Shown: positions 26,695 through 36,946, counted from the stretch's first letter. The stretch: 64,000 nt of DNA from Clostridia bacterium UC5.1-1C12 (GCA_001305055.1 BBZX01000005.1:163015-227014); one strand, 5' to 3'. Made by a program: numbers and translations. Notes: generated by a model from the letters alone, not told the origin.

Positions 26695-27439
26695 AGAAAC
26701 TAAACTGTGTCAGGATTCCCAGATGATCAGAAACCCGCTCTTCCTTAAATAAATGACAATATTGCTGAATATTTAAAGGGGAGCGTGCAAGCATATAGTC
26801 AAGACGCAGGCTTTTTCTACCCTTATGCCATGTATCACCCTCTGCTTTATTAAAGGAATATGAATCTACATAACCATAATGCATCATTTCCATATAATCA
26901 ATGGATGCACTGTCAATATTAAAATCACCCGTGATAATTGAAGGAATGTGGTGACGGCTTGCCCGTTCATGTATTTTTTCAAACTGCGTCAGGAATTGAT
27001 TTTTACGATCAAAACCCAAATGTGCGTTATAAATCATAATGGGATGATTTCCCACATTGATCAGCACTTCCATTACCTTGCGGGTATTGGGCGTCAGCAT
27101 TGAATGCTGAGCTGATACATAAAAGCTTTCACAGCTGAGAATCGGATAACGGCTTAAGACAGCCAAGCCTTCCACAAAGCCAAAATAACCAAAATGAACC
27201 TTTTCATAATGCAGTTCATACTGACTGTTGCCTTGGGAATTCAATGCCTGCTGAATCAAATAAGCCGCATTATCTTTTTTTATGTTACGATCAACGATAG
27301 GTGTGAAATAACGCTGTGCACACTCACTGAAGCAAATAATATCAATGTCATTTTCAAGAATTGAATCAGCGATGATCTGTAATTTTTTTACCGGCTCTTT
27401 TTCCTGATAACCGTGTAGGTTCAATGATAATACGCGCAT
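26693..27439 (-). CDS. Endonuclease/exonuclease/phosphatase-fold hydrolase
   Basis: A 248-residue EEP-superfamily metal-dependent phosphodiesterase. The motifs are VLSLNLHG, ICFSECAQ (metal Glu), YNAHLGF, ITGDFNID and the terminal VSDHLGIL. No signal peptide, so intracellular. It is preceded by GGAGGGTGG and a long hairpin-forming leader. Related proteins act on nucleic acids or phospholipids; which applies here is unclear. Confidence 0.85.
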   Translation of the reverse strand: MRVLSLNLHGYQEKEPVKKLQIIADSILENDIDIICFSECAQRYFTPIVDRNIKKDNAAYLIQQALNSQGNSQYELHYEKVHFGYFGFVEGLAVLSRYPILSCESFYVSAQHSMLTPNTRKVMEVLINVGNHPIMIYNAHLGFDRKNQFLTQFEKIHERASRHHIPSIITGDFNIDSASIDYMEMMHYGYVDSYSFNKAEGDTWHKGRKSLRLDYMLARSPLNIQQYCHLFKEERVSDHLGILTQFSF

Positions 27440-27469
27440 ATTCCACCCTCCTTTATATATAGGTAATAG

Positions 27470-27550
27470 AGAGAGATAAGTGTCGTGGGATTGAATGAAA
27501 AGGGAAATATGATTCCGACTGGCAGTGACGGCTGCTTCTTATCTCTTTCT
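27470..27550 (-). promoter_or_regulatory. Hairpin-forming leader upstream of the EEP hydrolase
   Basis: AGAGATAAG (27472-27480) pairs perfectly with CTTATCTCT (27538-27546) around about 57 bases that can form smaller stems (CCG...CGG, GGAA...TTCC). The element ends about 30 bases before the start codon. The rest of the 27440-27749 gap is AT-rich with no gene. Confidence 0.4.
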
Positions 27551-27723
27551 GATTCTTATTTTAATATCCTTTTGTGAAAATTAAATGAAGAAAGTGTGAA
27601 AATTTTGAAAATTTTATTAAACTTAATGCTTTGTCACCTTTCTTTCAGTAAGTATAATCATCTTTTTTTAAACTTTACTTGTCAAAAAATTAAAGAATTA
27701 CTGAATATTATAAAACCTGAATA

Positions 27724-27751
27724 AAAGAAAAATATGGCTTTCACCATATTT
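27724..27751 (-). terminator. Terminator of the pilBT operon
   Basis: Minus-strand stem AAATATGG with CCATATTT followed by TTCTTT, overlapping the pilT stop codon. Confidence 0.75.
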
Positions 27752-28802
27752 AGTAAGGCATTGCTTTTCTGATTATTGCAGGGTCATTGCATTTTGTCAG
27801 AGCAGTTTCGTAATCGATGATTCCCGCGCGGACAAGGTTCACTAAATCATTGTCCAAAAGAATCATGCCCTCTTTCAGATTAGTCTGCATGATTGTAGGA
27901 ATCTGGAACGTCTTGGATTCACGAATCAAGTTGGCAATCGCGTCATTGACAATCATGATTTCAAAGGCGGCAACTCGGCCGTCCTTATCCTGACGCGGCA
28001 GCAATTGCTGAGAGATTACCGCCCGCAGACAGTTTGCCAGCTGTGTGCGGATCTGTCCCTGCTGATGCGCCGGGAATACGTCAACCATACGGTCAATCGT
28101 CTGCGTAGCACCGCGGGTATGCAGAGTAGCAAAAACCAAATGACCGGTTTCCGCCGCGGATACCGCTAAGGAAATCGTATCATAATCACGCAGCTCACCG
28201 ATCAGAATTACATCGGGATCTTCACGCAGCGCCGATTTCAGCGCCGCTAAATAGTTGTCAGAATCACGGCCGATCTCACGCTGATTGACCATACAGTTCT
28301 TATGCTCATGGACATATTCTATCGGATCTTCCATGGTTAGAATATGACAGTGTTTCAGCTGATTGATTTCATCGATCATAGATGCCAAGGTCGTTGATTT
28401 ACCGCTGCCGGTTGGTCCGGTTACCAGCACCAAACCTCTTGGCAGGGCACATAGCTTATGCAATACCGGCGGCAGTGCTAATTCCTGCATTGTCGGTATA
28501 TGATCATTTAAAAGGCGAATCGCTAAAGCGGTATGTCCCTTCTGACGATAAATATTCAGACGGTAGCGGGTTTGATCAGCCCCGGTAAACGATGTATCAA
28601 TATCTCTGCCGGTATTAAAATATTCGGTCTCATCAGGCCGCATCAATTCAACCGCCAATGCGTTAAGCAGCATATCATCACATAGTTCACTGTTTAAAGC
28701 TGTCAGCTCCCCGCTGATACGAATCATCGGCGGCAAACCATAAGTAAAATGCAGATCGCTCGCTTTGCGTTCACGGGCCATCTCTAAATAATGTTCAATC
28801 AT
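27750..28802 (-). CDS. pilT: Type IV pilus retraction ATPase
   Basis: 350 residues. PilT powers pilus depolymerisation and twitching. The PAS-like N-domain starts MIEHYLEMARERKASDLHF. Walker A VTGPTGSGKSTTLASMID, the Asp box MEDPIEYVHEHK, Walker B DPDVILIGELRD and the His box TGHLVFATLHT follow. The hallmark AIRNLIRE-like segment appears as AIANLIRES. It starts nine bases after pilB. Presence of PilT argues for a dynamic pilus rather than a simple competence pseudopilus. Confidence 0.95.
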   Translation of the reverse strand: MIEHYLEMARERKASDLHFTYGLPPMIRISGELTALNSELCDDMLLNALAVELMRPDETEYFNTGRDIDTSFTGADQTRYRLNIYRQKGHTALAIRLLNDHIPTMQELALPPVLHKLCALPRGLVLVTGPTGSGKSTTLASMIDEINQLKHCHILTMEDPIEYVHEHKNCMVNQREIGRDSDNYLAALKSALREDPDVILIGELRDYDTISLAVSAAETGHLVFATLHTRGATQTIDRMVDVFPAHQQGQIRTQLANCLRAVISQQLLPRQDKDGRVAAFEIMIVNDAIANLIRESKTFQIPTIMQTNLKEGMILLDNDLVNLVRAGIIDYETALTKCNDPAIIRKAMPY

Positions 28803-28811
28803 GTCAGTCTC

Positions 28812-30503
28812 CTATTCTGTCGAATATATCAGCTTGATAACTTCATCGAAATTGGTAATACCTTCTCTTAATAAACGAATTCCCTCTGAACGAAGTGTTG
28901 TCATGCCATTTTTAACCGCCATCTGATAAATCAGTTCCTGCGGATCTCCGCTGCTGATCATCTTATACATTGTTTTATCGATCAATACAACCTCGTGAAT
29001 CGCTGTACGCCCATGGTATCCGGTATGGCCGCAGTAATCACAGCCGTCCGCTTCCTTTACAACATCCAGTTCCGGACAATTCAGCAGAGATTTTTCATGT
29101 TCTGTCAAATGCCTTTCATGGGAACAGCGCGGACATATTTTACGTACCAGACGCTGAGCGATAACACAACGCAATGCAGCGGCTAATAAATAAGCCGGCA
29201 CTCCCATATCCAGCAAACGCGGAATGGCAGCCACCGCATCATTGGTATGCAGCGTCGATAATACAAGGTGGCCGGTAATGGCAGAACGAATGGCGATTGA
29301 AGCCGTTTCTTCATCACGGATCTCACCAATCAAAATAACATCCGGGTCCTGACGCAGAATCGAACGCAGACCACTCGCGAAAGTCAGGCCGATACCGGCG
29401 TTTACCTGCATCTGATTGATATTGGTAAATTTCTTTTCTACCGGATCTTCAATGGTGACAATATTTAATTCCGGCGATTGAATCTGCTGAAGAATTGAAT
29501 ACGAAGTTGTTGTCTTACCGCTGCCGGTAGGGCCTGTCATCAATATGATACCATTTGTATTATAAAGTGAACGTTCGATTAAATTCAGATTATGCGGTGT
29601 AAAACCAAGCTGCTTCAAATCATAATTGACATTCTTATCAGAACCTAACAAACGCAGTACAACCTTTTCTCCGTAAATGGTCGGCAGCATACTGACACGC
29701 ACATCGACTTTACCGCCAGGCAGATCAAGCGCAATGCCGCCATCCTGCGGTACCCGCTTCTCAGCAATATTCAAACCGGCCAAAATCTTAATACGGGTAA
29801 CGATTAATTCATGAATATTATTTTTAAGCATCGTATGTTCAAACAGTGAACCATCGACACGGAAACGAACGCGGGTCATCTGCGGCAGCGGCTCAATATG
29901 AATATCACTGGCATTCATCTGAATCGCTTCACGAATCATGGAGTTGACCAGCTGAACAACCGGTGAAGCATCAATGCGGTCGTTTACCTGTTCAAAATCC
30001 TCCAGTGAAACAGTGCTGCCTGTGTAATCTTCATATTCATTGCTGATATTCTCAAGCACTTGCTTTGTGTTGGCTTTCGCATACAGCTTATCAATAGTTT
30101 CCAATACATCCTGCTTCGGTGAAACAATAACCTCGATGTCCAGCCCGCTGGCCATACCGAGATCATCCAAGCCCAAGAAATTCAACGGGTCATTGGTTGC
30201 CGCATACAGCACCCCTTCTTTGATATAAAGCGGTGCGATGCTGTGTTTTCTAACTAGCTGTTCCGGCACGATCTTTGCGATTTCAACATCAACCTGAGCG
30301 GCAATATTCGGCTCATAATTCAAATTCAGACGTTTAGCCAAAGCATTCAGCATCTGATATTCACTGCACAACCCATGACTGGTAAGCACTTCACCTAGTC
30401 TTTTACCTTCTTTTTTCTGTATTTCAAGTGCTTTTTGCAGCTGTTCCTCAGTAATGACCTGATTTTCTACAAGCACCTCACCTAAACGAACATTTTTTCT
30501 CAT
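28812..30503 (-). CDS. pilB: Type IV pilus assembly ATPase
   Basis: 563 residues. The N-terminal MshEN domain (LGEVLVENQVITEEQLQKAL and a second related segment near residue 80) can bind cyclic di-GMP in related proteins. The ATPase has MTGPTGSGKTTTSYSIL, VTIEDPVE, DPDVILIGEIRDEETA and LSTLHTNDA. A four-Cys zinc site is visible in KICPRCSH and CDYCGHTG. First gene of pilBT, divergent from pilD. Confidence 0.96.
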   Translation of the reverse strand: MRKNVRLGEVLVENQVITEEQLQKALEIQKKEGKRLGEVLTSHGLCSEYQMLNALAKRLNLNYEPNIAAQVDVEIAKIVPEQLVRKHSIAPLYIKEGVLYAATNDPLNFLGLDDLGMASGLDIEVIVSPKQDVLETIDKLYAKANTKQVLENISNEYEDYTGSTVSLEDFEQVNDRIDASPVVQLVNSMIREAIQMNASDIHIEPLPQMTRVRFRVDGSLFEHTMLKNNIHELIVTRIKILAGLNIAEKRVPQDGGIALDLPGGKVDVRVSMLPTIYGEKVVLRLLGSDKNVNYDLKQLGFTPHNLNLIERSLYNTNGIILMTGPTGSGKTTTSYSILQQIQSPELNIVTIEDPVEKKFTNINQMQVNAGIGLTFASGLRSILRQDPDVILIGEIRDEETASIAIRSAITGHLVLSTLHTNDAVAAIPRLLDMGVPAYLLAAALRCVIAQRLVRKICPRCSHERHLTEHEKSLLNCPELDVVKEADGCDYCGHTGYHGRTAIHEVVLIDKTMYKMISSGDPQELIYQMAVKNGMTTLRSEGIRLLREGITNFDEVIKLIYSTE

Positions 30504-30564
30504 AAATGCACCCCCTAGTTTCCTTTATCCAACAATTAGTGTATCATATTTCTGAGGTGAATGT

Positions 30565-31321
30565 ATGATACCCTTTTTATTTTTATTTATATATCTTTAT
30601 TTTTGGCTGCGTAATAGGTTCATTTTTAAATGTGGTCATCTATCGAGTACCTAATAAACTCAGCGTCAGCAAAGGCTATTCCTTTTGTCCTGCCTGCCAT
30701 CATCGGCTATTTCCAAAAGATCTTGTGCCAGTGTTCTCATGGCTCTTTCTGCGCGGTAAATGCGCCTACTGCGGTGCGCCGATTTCAGCGCGGTATCCAT
30801 TGGTAGAACTGCTTGGCGGTTTCGCCTTTCTGCTGAGCTTCAACCGGTATGGCATCAGTTTGAATTTCATCGTTCACGCACTTCTTTTATGTGTCATGAT
30901 CGTCATTTCCTTTATTGATATTGATACGATGGAAATCCCAGATGGTTCACATTTTTTCATTCTGGCATTGGCATTATGCAGCTATCTAATCAATCAGCCT
31001 GAACTTTCATCAATCCTTTTAGGCGGCATCGTTATCGCCCTGCCATTGTTTTTGATTGCCTGGTTAACCCATGGCGGCATCGGCGGCGGCGATATCAAAC
31101 TGATGGCTGCTTCCGGTCTGTTTCTTGGTTTTGCCAACACCCTGCTTGCCGGAATCATCGGCATCATCTTCGGCGGTTTTTATGCAGCCTGTCTGATGCT
31201 GATTAAGAAACGCGAAGGTAAATCTTATATGGCACTGGGCCCCTTCTTGGCAATCGGCATCACGATTGCCTCACTCTATGGTACCCAAATCATTCAGGCA
31301 TACCTAAAGCTATTCTTCTGA
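30565..31321 (+). CDS. pilD: Prepilin peptidase/N-methyltransferase (frameshifted)
   Basis: The membrane aspartyl protease that cleaves and methylates type IV prepilins. The ATG at 30565 after GAGGTG opens MIPFLFLFIYLY. An indel in a T-run near 30603 separates it from GCVIGSFLNVVIYRVP, the family start. CPAC and CAYC form the zinc-like loop, and the catalytic Asp are in IDIDTMEIPD and GGGDIKLMA. It converges on the pilin operon with a 12-base overlap. Confidence 0.9.
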
Positions 31322-31777
31322 TAGCTTATAATTAAGGCATGGATATGAAACTGTATCATTCAATCCTGAATAATTCATCATTTTCAGCGAGTCAGAGAGT
31401 GTATATACGATCTCACCCGCTTTTTTTATAACCATTTGTTTATCGATGCCCGATGTAAATCTTGAAAACGACAATTCAAATTCCGCATCAGAAGCATAAA
31501 ACTGATCTTGATAATCGGATGCCTGAATACAGACATAGCCGTCCAGACATTCATCACTCAGCGTAAATTCACTGAGGTAACGGACCTGCTCATTAATACT
31601 GCTGCTGATGTTATTCAATGTATTCTGATAATCAACATCAGTGTTGATCGCATAATAGTGTCTAAGTACCGGCACGAACATATTGCCGATGGCGCCAAGA
31701 ATGATGATCAGAATCGCGATGCTCACAATTAATTCAATTAAGGTAAAACCGCCTCTAATATCCTGCTTCTTCATCAT
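31310..31777 (-). CDS. Minor prepilin (PilW/GspJ-like)
   Basis: 155 residues with a class III prepilin leader: RGGFTLIELIVSIAILIIIL, cut after Gly with Glu at +5. It is the last gene of the pilC operon and overlaps the previous pilin gene by four bases. The C-terminal part is polar and contains a Cys pair (DECLDGYVC), which may form a disulfide. Likely a tip or priming minor pilin. Confidence 0.8.
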   Translation of the reverse strand: MMKKQDIRGGFTLIELIVSIAILIIILGAIGNMFVPVLRHYYAINTDVDYQNTLNNISSSINEQVRYLSEFTLSDECLDGYVCIQASDYQDQFYASDAEFELSFSRFTSGIDKQMVIKKAGEIVYTLSDSLKMMNYSGLNDTVSYPCLNYKLSEE

Positions 31778-32085
31778 TCCCAGACCTCAGACCTTAATTC
31801 ATAATAAAGCAAACCAGTCTTTCTATCCTCATAGCCATCTACCTTCTTTGACACAGATTCACCGTTAACTGAAAAAGTGATTGACATTATATTATTAAGC
31901 GGATAAAGCGATGTAAAATCTTTATGAGCAAATAACTCTGAGGAATCATGAATACTGCGGCGGTCAGCGATGGTCTGCTGGTTAAGCCGCAGCATTGCAA
32001 GATAACCGGTAGACATAAACAAACCGATGACAGTCAGCAGGGCGACAGCGGTTAATATTTCAACTAGCGTAAATCCCTTTTTCAT
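31774..32085 (-). CDS. Minor prepilin (PilV/GspI-like), short
   Basis: 103 residues starting MKKGFTLVEILTAVALLTVI, a prepilin leader with only three residues before the cut. Too short for a typical major pilin head. It starts on the stop codon of the pilX-like gene (shared base), so coupling is likely. Confidence 0.8.
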   Translation of the reverse strand: MKKGFTLVEILTAVALLTVIGLFMSTGYLAMLRLNQQTIADRRSIHDSSELFAHKDFTSLYPLNNIMSITFSVNGESVSKKVDGYEDRKTGLLYYELRSEVWE

Positions 32086-33556
32086 TATTTTCCACCTTCT
32101 TCATAACCGTTCAGATAAAATGTTATCGTTTCTGAAACATCGTCGGAGCCATTTGATTCAGATATTAAGCCTGCGCTTTCCAGTACCTTCTGATCGGGCC
32201 GGACATATTCCATAACAAATCTTAGATTACGCTTGCCGGAGCCGTCCGCATTGTTCAGTGTAATTTTATCCGCAATCAAGCTGCCTTCGATCCGGCGGTG
32301 AATATCATTTTGCTTTGATTCAATTTTATCCAAATGAACCGTTCCGTTCGGAAAATATAAGAATGCTTCAATCTTATTATAACTGCCTAAAGTAGATTCA
32401 ACACTTACATCTAAGGCGTCATTTGATATTAAGTATATATCTGATGGCTCATTGCCGGTACGTGAAGATGTCAGCAGCACACTTGCATCAATTGTGAAAG
32501 AATTAGAGCCACCAACCGGGTAGACGTAGATAAATAAGCGATACTGGCCGCCGCCATCAAAATTGATCGTCTGAGTGCCAACCGCCGAAGCATTTTCCAG
32601 CACCAATCCCTCATCGTAAATTGGCATATAAAGGATAATATCTGCATCCTTAGCTTTGATATTGATTCGGCTTGAAGTATTGCCTTGCCAAATACAGCTT
32701 TCACTGATCGTCGTTGTCGGTGTGCTGAATGAACATTCTTTTGCATCAGCCGGTACTGCCAAACCCTCCCATTCAGGCAGATTAATTGGCTGCTCTGCGC
32801 CATTGTCCGCAAATGCAAAATAATCAGGGGCAGTGCTTTCCTCATTATCGGGTGATTCTGAGTCTTCTCCCTCTGATTCATCCTCTGAATTCTCCGGTTT
32901 GACAGCCTCATTTTTAATTACATTAAACACAACGCGGTTATTTTGATTATCGACTCTTCCTGCTGATATCCGGCCCTGTTATAAAGCTCATCCAAATCGA
33001 TTTCCTCACTGCTGTCAATTGCAGCATACCACAAATGATCAAAGATAACTGACTGGGCATCTGTTTTGTCATAGTTAATGATCTGATTGCCATAGAGTGC
33101 ATAATCTGACAAGTCAAAGCTGTTCAGCGTCCGCAGATATGTATAATCAGAAATGATGCTGCGGGTTTCTCCGTTCACCGTAGCCGTAACCTTTATCTTG
33201 ATTGACCGGGAAGTCGAATTGCTGCCGGTTGTCCTGCGGTCAGCTGTTGCAACGATTTTCACCTGATCCGATGTATCCGAAAAATCCAGCTGTGACTTAA
33301 TTTCAGTCTCACGCCCTGTGGGTATTTCCCCCAGTGCCATTTTAAATTCATTTTCAGTAGCCGGGGACTCCAGAACTTGATTCAGCATCTCCGTATATGA
33401 CTGCGCCAGCAGCATTGCCTGTGATTGCTCATGCTCTAATTTATTACGGCTGACCTGTGAACTGTATATCATCGCCAGACCGCCAAAAAGGATCAGCATT
33501 AATGCCAGAACCGCAATGGCTGTAATGAGTGCCATTCCCCGTTTATCCTTTCGCAT
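32085..33556 (-). CDS. PilX-like pilus assembly protein (frameshifted)
   Basis: About 491 residues. The N-terminus MRKDKRGMALITAIAVLALM is typical of PilX/GspK minor pilins, with Gly before MALIT. Near 32937 an A5 read as A4 splits it into two frames; restoring it joins ESIIKNNRVVFNVIKNEAV. The middle is acidic (repeats of Glu, Ser, Asp) and the rest is a large beta-rich ectodomain. Start at 33556 follows GGAAGTGG. Role: minor pilin in the tip complex. Confidence 0.75.
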
Positions 33557-33574
33557 GCTGACCACTTCCTTTCT

Positions 33575-34135
33575 TTATTGAATAGCCGACATATCTGCCT
33601 GCATGAAATACAATACGATATCCGCTTTCGTTTCGGTGCTGTTTTCAACAACTACACTGGCAATAACCATACTCTTACTATAATTATTTACCGCGTCAAT
33701 GAACCGATAAAGATTATCAATATTGCCAAGCAGAGTAATCGTTGCCTGTTTCACAATACCGGGCAATGCTGCATCGGTATTTTCAGATCCTTCTTCATTA
33801 AAATCCTCAATCAGCAGCATCGACAGTGCCGTATCAGTCTGATATGCCAAATTCATTAACTCATCATCTACTTCAACATTAGCTAACAGCGGATATACTG
33901 ATTTTGCCTTTTCGGCTGCCTGTTTTTTTAAAGTTTCAATCAGCGGTTTAGATGAATCGGCTTGTTCAATCACCATATTCATCTCCTGAAGCTGGCTCTC
34001 ACCGCTCAAAATAGCTAATTTATGAGTCTGAATCAAATTCATCATCGGTGAAAGAAAAATGAAAAAACCAACAGCTATAACTACCATTATGATCAATATC
34101 TGAACCAACAAGGTTTCTGATTTTGATAATTTCAT
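33575..34135 (-). CDS. pilO: PilO-like pilus alignment protein
   Basis: 186 residues: short cytoplasmic start, one membrane helix at about 9 to 30 (ILIIMVVIAVGFFIFLSP), coiled-coil, then a ferredoxin-like domain. It follows the PilM-PilN fusion gene with one base overlap and so occupies the PilO position of pilMNO. It would link the inner platform to the pilus in the membrane. Confidence 0.75.
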   Translation of the reverse strand: MKLSKSETLLVQILIIMVVIAVGFFIFLSPMMNLIQTHKLAILSGESQLQEMNMVIEQADSSKPLIETLKKQAAEKAKSVYPLLANVEVDDELMNLAYQTDTALSMLLIEDFNEEGSENTDAALPGIVKQATITLLGNIDNLYRFIDAVNNYSKSMVIASVVVENSTETKADIVLYFMQADMSAIQ

Positions 34136-35568
34136 TATTCGCCACTTCCTTTCAGAATCGCCGTCATCACAAACTCATAACCACCCTCACGAGCCTCAAA
34201 GCCGGTATAACTTACCGTATAAAATAAACCGGAATTGTCAAGCAGCCGTGCATAAGCCGCGCAGTCGGTATTATTTACCGCAATGCCGTTAAGTTCCAAG
34301 ACCTGATTCGCATAGGCTGCACTTGCGATTTGAATGTTACCGGACTTATTCCAAGTCAGCAAGGCACTCACAGCAGGTGTCAGTTTAACAGTCAAATCCT
34401 TCATATCCTGAATGGATGTCAATGTCTGATCCAACGAATTGACAGAAGAAAACTCATTGATAATCTGATTTGCTTCTTGAAGCGGTATTTCACGCTGAGT
34501 GATCTGGGCAGTGATTTCATTCAGCTTACTCTGCAGATAATAATCATAAGCAAAGGCTGCCCCACAGGCTAATCCCATTAACAGTAATGAAACAGCAGCT
34601 GTCATAAGCAAACGGTTTTTAGACTTATTTTTAATCTTTTCACGGCTTTTTGATTTCTTTCCATAGGCAGGTAAAAAACCAATCGTATGCGTATCAAACA
34701 GCGCACATGCGCCAGCTAGCACCTGATAATAATCGGAGATCGTCCGCATCATGATCGGCTTATCTAATAATGTAATCGGGCGGCCTGAATCCTGATCAAT
34801 CTTTTTAAAAGTCTCCAGATTTGGATTATTGCCAAATATCTGAATCTCTTCAATTGGCTGATAGCGATTGCGGGTAAACTGAAATTGATCCATTTTCGCT
34901 ATATTATCAAACAAGGACTGTGTAAAAGCCTCTTCATCACGATATTCAATAATATCCTTTAAGGTACGCAATAAAATGAAATTACCTTTTTCAAATAAAA
35001 AGCTGCGTACATGATCCGTATTATATTCTACAAATAATACCGTCTTATTCTTTTCAACCGTACAGAGATATCGCAGAAGGTTTGCTGTACTGGTCTGAAT
35101 GCTGCTGCAGCGCAGACGGCATGCCTTCATCATTTGTTTATAGCCAGCCAGCGTCTTCTCCTGAATCGCCGAAGCAAACACCCGCTGTTCTTCAATGCCA
35201 TTTTCATTTGTATTGCCCAGCTTAGTATAAGTAACTACATAATCATTGCTAAGATTCAGCGACATGATCATCTCATTAGCAACCATCGTCTGCGTCTCAT
35301 CTTCATTTCCCATTGGTACGCTTAATTCACGCAAAATCAATTGACGGTTATTAAGCAGTATCTTAACATTCTTACGCGGATACTTATGCTTTTTAACTTC
35401 ATCTCTGACAATTGCCTCTAACTTAGTCAAATCATAGACATCATCATTATAAATCTCTTTTTCATTAAGATCGATTACCGAACTCTTTTTAAGCTCCAGA
35501 TCATGCGGATTATCAGAAAATTGATAGAACCGTATATACTGTCCTTCAAATAATATAACCAGTATCAT
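34135..35568 (-). CDS. PilM-PilN fusion protein
   Basis: 477 residues. Residues 1 to 300 resemble the actin-like PilM (VKILLNNRQLILRELSVPMG, FASAIQEKTLAGYKQMMKAC, VLAGACALF). A basic linker and a membrane helix near 325 to 345 (RLLMTAAVSLLLMGLACGAA) then lead to a PilN-like coiled-coil and ferredoxin-like domain. In most bacteria PilM binds the cytoplasmic tail of PilN; here they are one chain. Fusion read directly from the uninterrupted frame; the family match is by pattern. Confidence 0.75.
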   Translation of the reverse strand: MILVILFEGQYIRFYQFSDNPHDLELKKSSVIDLNEKEIYNDDVYDLTKLEAIVRDEVKKHKYPRKNVKILLNNRQLILRELSVPMGNEDETQTMVANEMIMSLNLSNDYVVTYTKLGNTNENGIEEQRVFASAIQEKTLAGYKQMMKACRLRCSSIQTSTANLLRYLCTVEKNKTVLFVEYNTDHVRSFLFEKGNFILLRTLKDIIEYRDEEAFTQSLFDNIAKMDQFQFTRNRYQPIEEIQIFGNNPNLETFKKIDQDSGRPITLLDKPIMMRTISDYYQVLAGACALFDTHTIGFLPAYGKKSKSREKIKNKSKNRLLMTAAVSLLLMGLACGAAFAYDYYLQSKLNEITAQITQREIPLQEANQIINEFSSVNSLDQTLTSIQDMKDLTVKLTPAVSALLTWNKSGNIQIASAAYANQVLELNGIAVNNTDCAAYARLLDNSGLFYTVSYTGFEAREGGYEFVMTAILKGSGE

Positions 35569-35590
35569 TATTCATCCTCCCATTTAAGCA

Positions 35591-36778
35591 TTAGCTGACA
35601 TTATCCAGCATGCCATACATCGGCAGCATTATTGCCACAATGATAAAGCATACCACAACACCCATGACAATGATCAGCATTGGCTCAATCATTGAAACCA
35701 TTTTCTCAGTAGCCGTATTCGCTTCTTCATCATAAAAATCTGCCGCTTTATTCAATATTTCATCAAGCCGTCCACTTTCTTCACCAATAAAAAGCATCGA
35801 CATCAGCATCGATTCAAATATATCCTCAGCCCCTATCGCTGTTGACATATACTCACCGTTGCTGACACGAGTAATAATTCGTTTGAAGCAATCCGTGATC
35901 CATGTATTATCAAGGATATCTGAACAGATTTCAAGTATTTCAATTACATTGACACCGCTCGCGTAAAGCGTCGCAAACGTATTTGCAAAGCGGGAGGATA
36001 GAATTGTTTTATTCAATTTACCAAAAATCGGCATAACCAGTTTCAAATGATCAAGTTTAAAACGAACTGCCGGTATCCGTTTAAACCATATCCAAAATAG
36101 ATAAACGGCTGCTGCCGCAACAATCAGAAGATACCACTTACTCATGATAAAATCACTGATCCAAATCATAATCTGCGTAGGCAGCGGCAGCGCCTGACCT
36201 TCATACAGCTGAAAGAAAGAAGGCAGAATAAACGTTATAACTGCAATTACGACAACGATACACACACCGCATAAAATTTTAGGATAAAGCATCGCGTTCT
36301 TAATTTTATTTGACAGCTTATTTTCCTTCTCATAATGATCGGCCATGCGTTCTAATGTGAGATCCAATGAACCGCTGATTTCACCGCTTCGTATCATTCG
36401 AATCAGCAATTTAGGAAATGTGTTCCCCTCAGCATCCATAGCATAGGATAATTCACGTCCCTGCTGCAAACGTTCATACAGACGGCGATAACACTCCTTC
36501 ATCCGCTGGTTTTCACTTTTTTCATACAATATGTCAACTGCCCGCACCACTGAAACACTCGCTGAAAGCATGACCGACATCTGTCTTGAAAACAGTACAA
36601 GATCCTTGCCTTTCATTTTAAAATTGCTGTGATTTTCAAAATCATCAATAATTTTATAACTGATGCAGTATAGCTGCATATCTTTAAGTTTTATAAGGAA
36701 ATCATTCGTGTCAGAAGCTTCTATTTCACCCTTGACCAGACTGCCATCTCTGTTTGCATTATAAATATATTTCAGCAC
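35591..36778 (-). CDS. pilC: Type IV pilus platform protein (GspF/PilC family)
   Basis: 395 residues, the inner-membrane platform on which PilB and PilT act. Two T2SF domains are visible: ALVLFSRQMSVMLSA-type start (DLVLFSRQMSVMLSASVSVV) with LIRMIRSGEISGSLD, and the repeat SSRFANTFATLYASGVNVIE with MSMLFIGEESGRLDEIL. Three or four membrane helices. First gene of the operon pilC-pilMN-pilO-pilX-pilins. Confidence 0.92.
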   Translation of the reverse strand: MLKYIYNANRDGSLVKGEIEASDTNDFLIKLKDMQLYCISYKIIDDFENHSNFKMKGKDLVLFSRQMSVMLSASVSVVRAVDILYEKSENQRMKECYRRLYERLQQGRELSYAMDAEGNTFPKLLIRMIRSGEISGSLDLTLERMADHYEKENKLSNKIKNAMLYPKILCGVCIVVVIAVITFILPSFFQLYEGQALPLPTQIMIWISDFIMSKWYLLIVAAAAVYLFWIWFKRIPAVRFKLDHLKLVMPIFGKLNKTILSSRFANTFATLYASGVNVIEILEICSDILDNTWITDCFKRIITRVSNGEYMSTAIGAEDIFESMLMSMLFIGEESGRLDEILNKAADFYDEEANTATEKMVSMIEPMLIIVMGVVVCFIIVAIMLPMYGMLDNVS

Positions 36779-36946
36779 TCAGTATGACCTCCGTTTTCTA
36801 TCATTATAACATATTTGTGGTAGTATGTGATAAAACTAATGCTGTACACAATCAAGAAATTGTACAAAAAGATTACACAAAATCAGAAGCTATGGCATGC
36901 TTGAACAACTTCTGCTATACTAAATAAGAAAAGAGGGAGAATTTAT

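Noticed and set aside
27470..27550. Cobalamin-riboswitch-like strings in the EEP leader (GCAGCCGTCACTG)
   Set aside because: The rest of the cobalamin core is missing and the element is far too short, with no B12-related gene downstream.
36843..36866. Two TGTACA sites upstream of the GH13 gene as an operator
   Set aside because: TGTACA is short and self-palindromic; two copies could be chance. Only noted in the gene entry.
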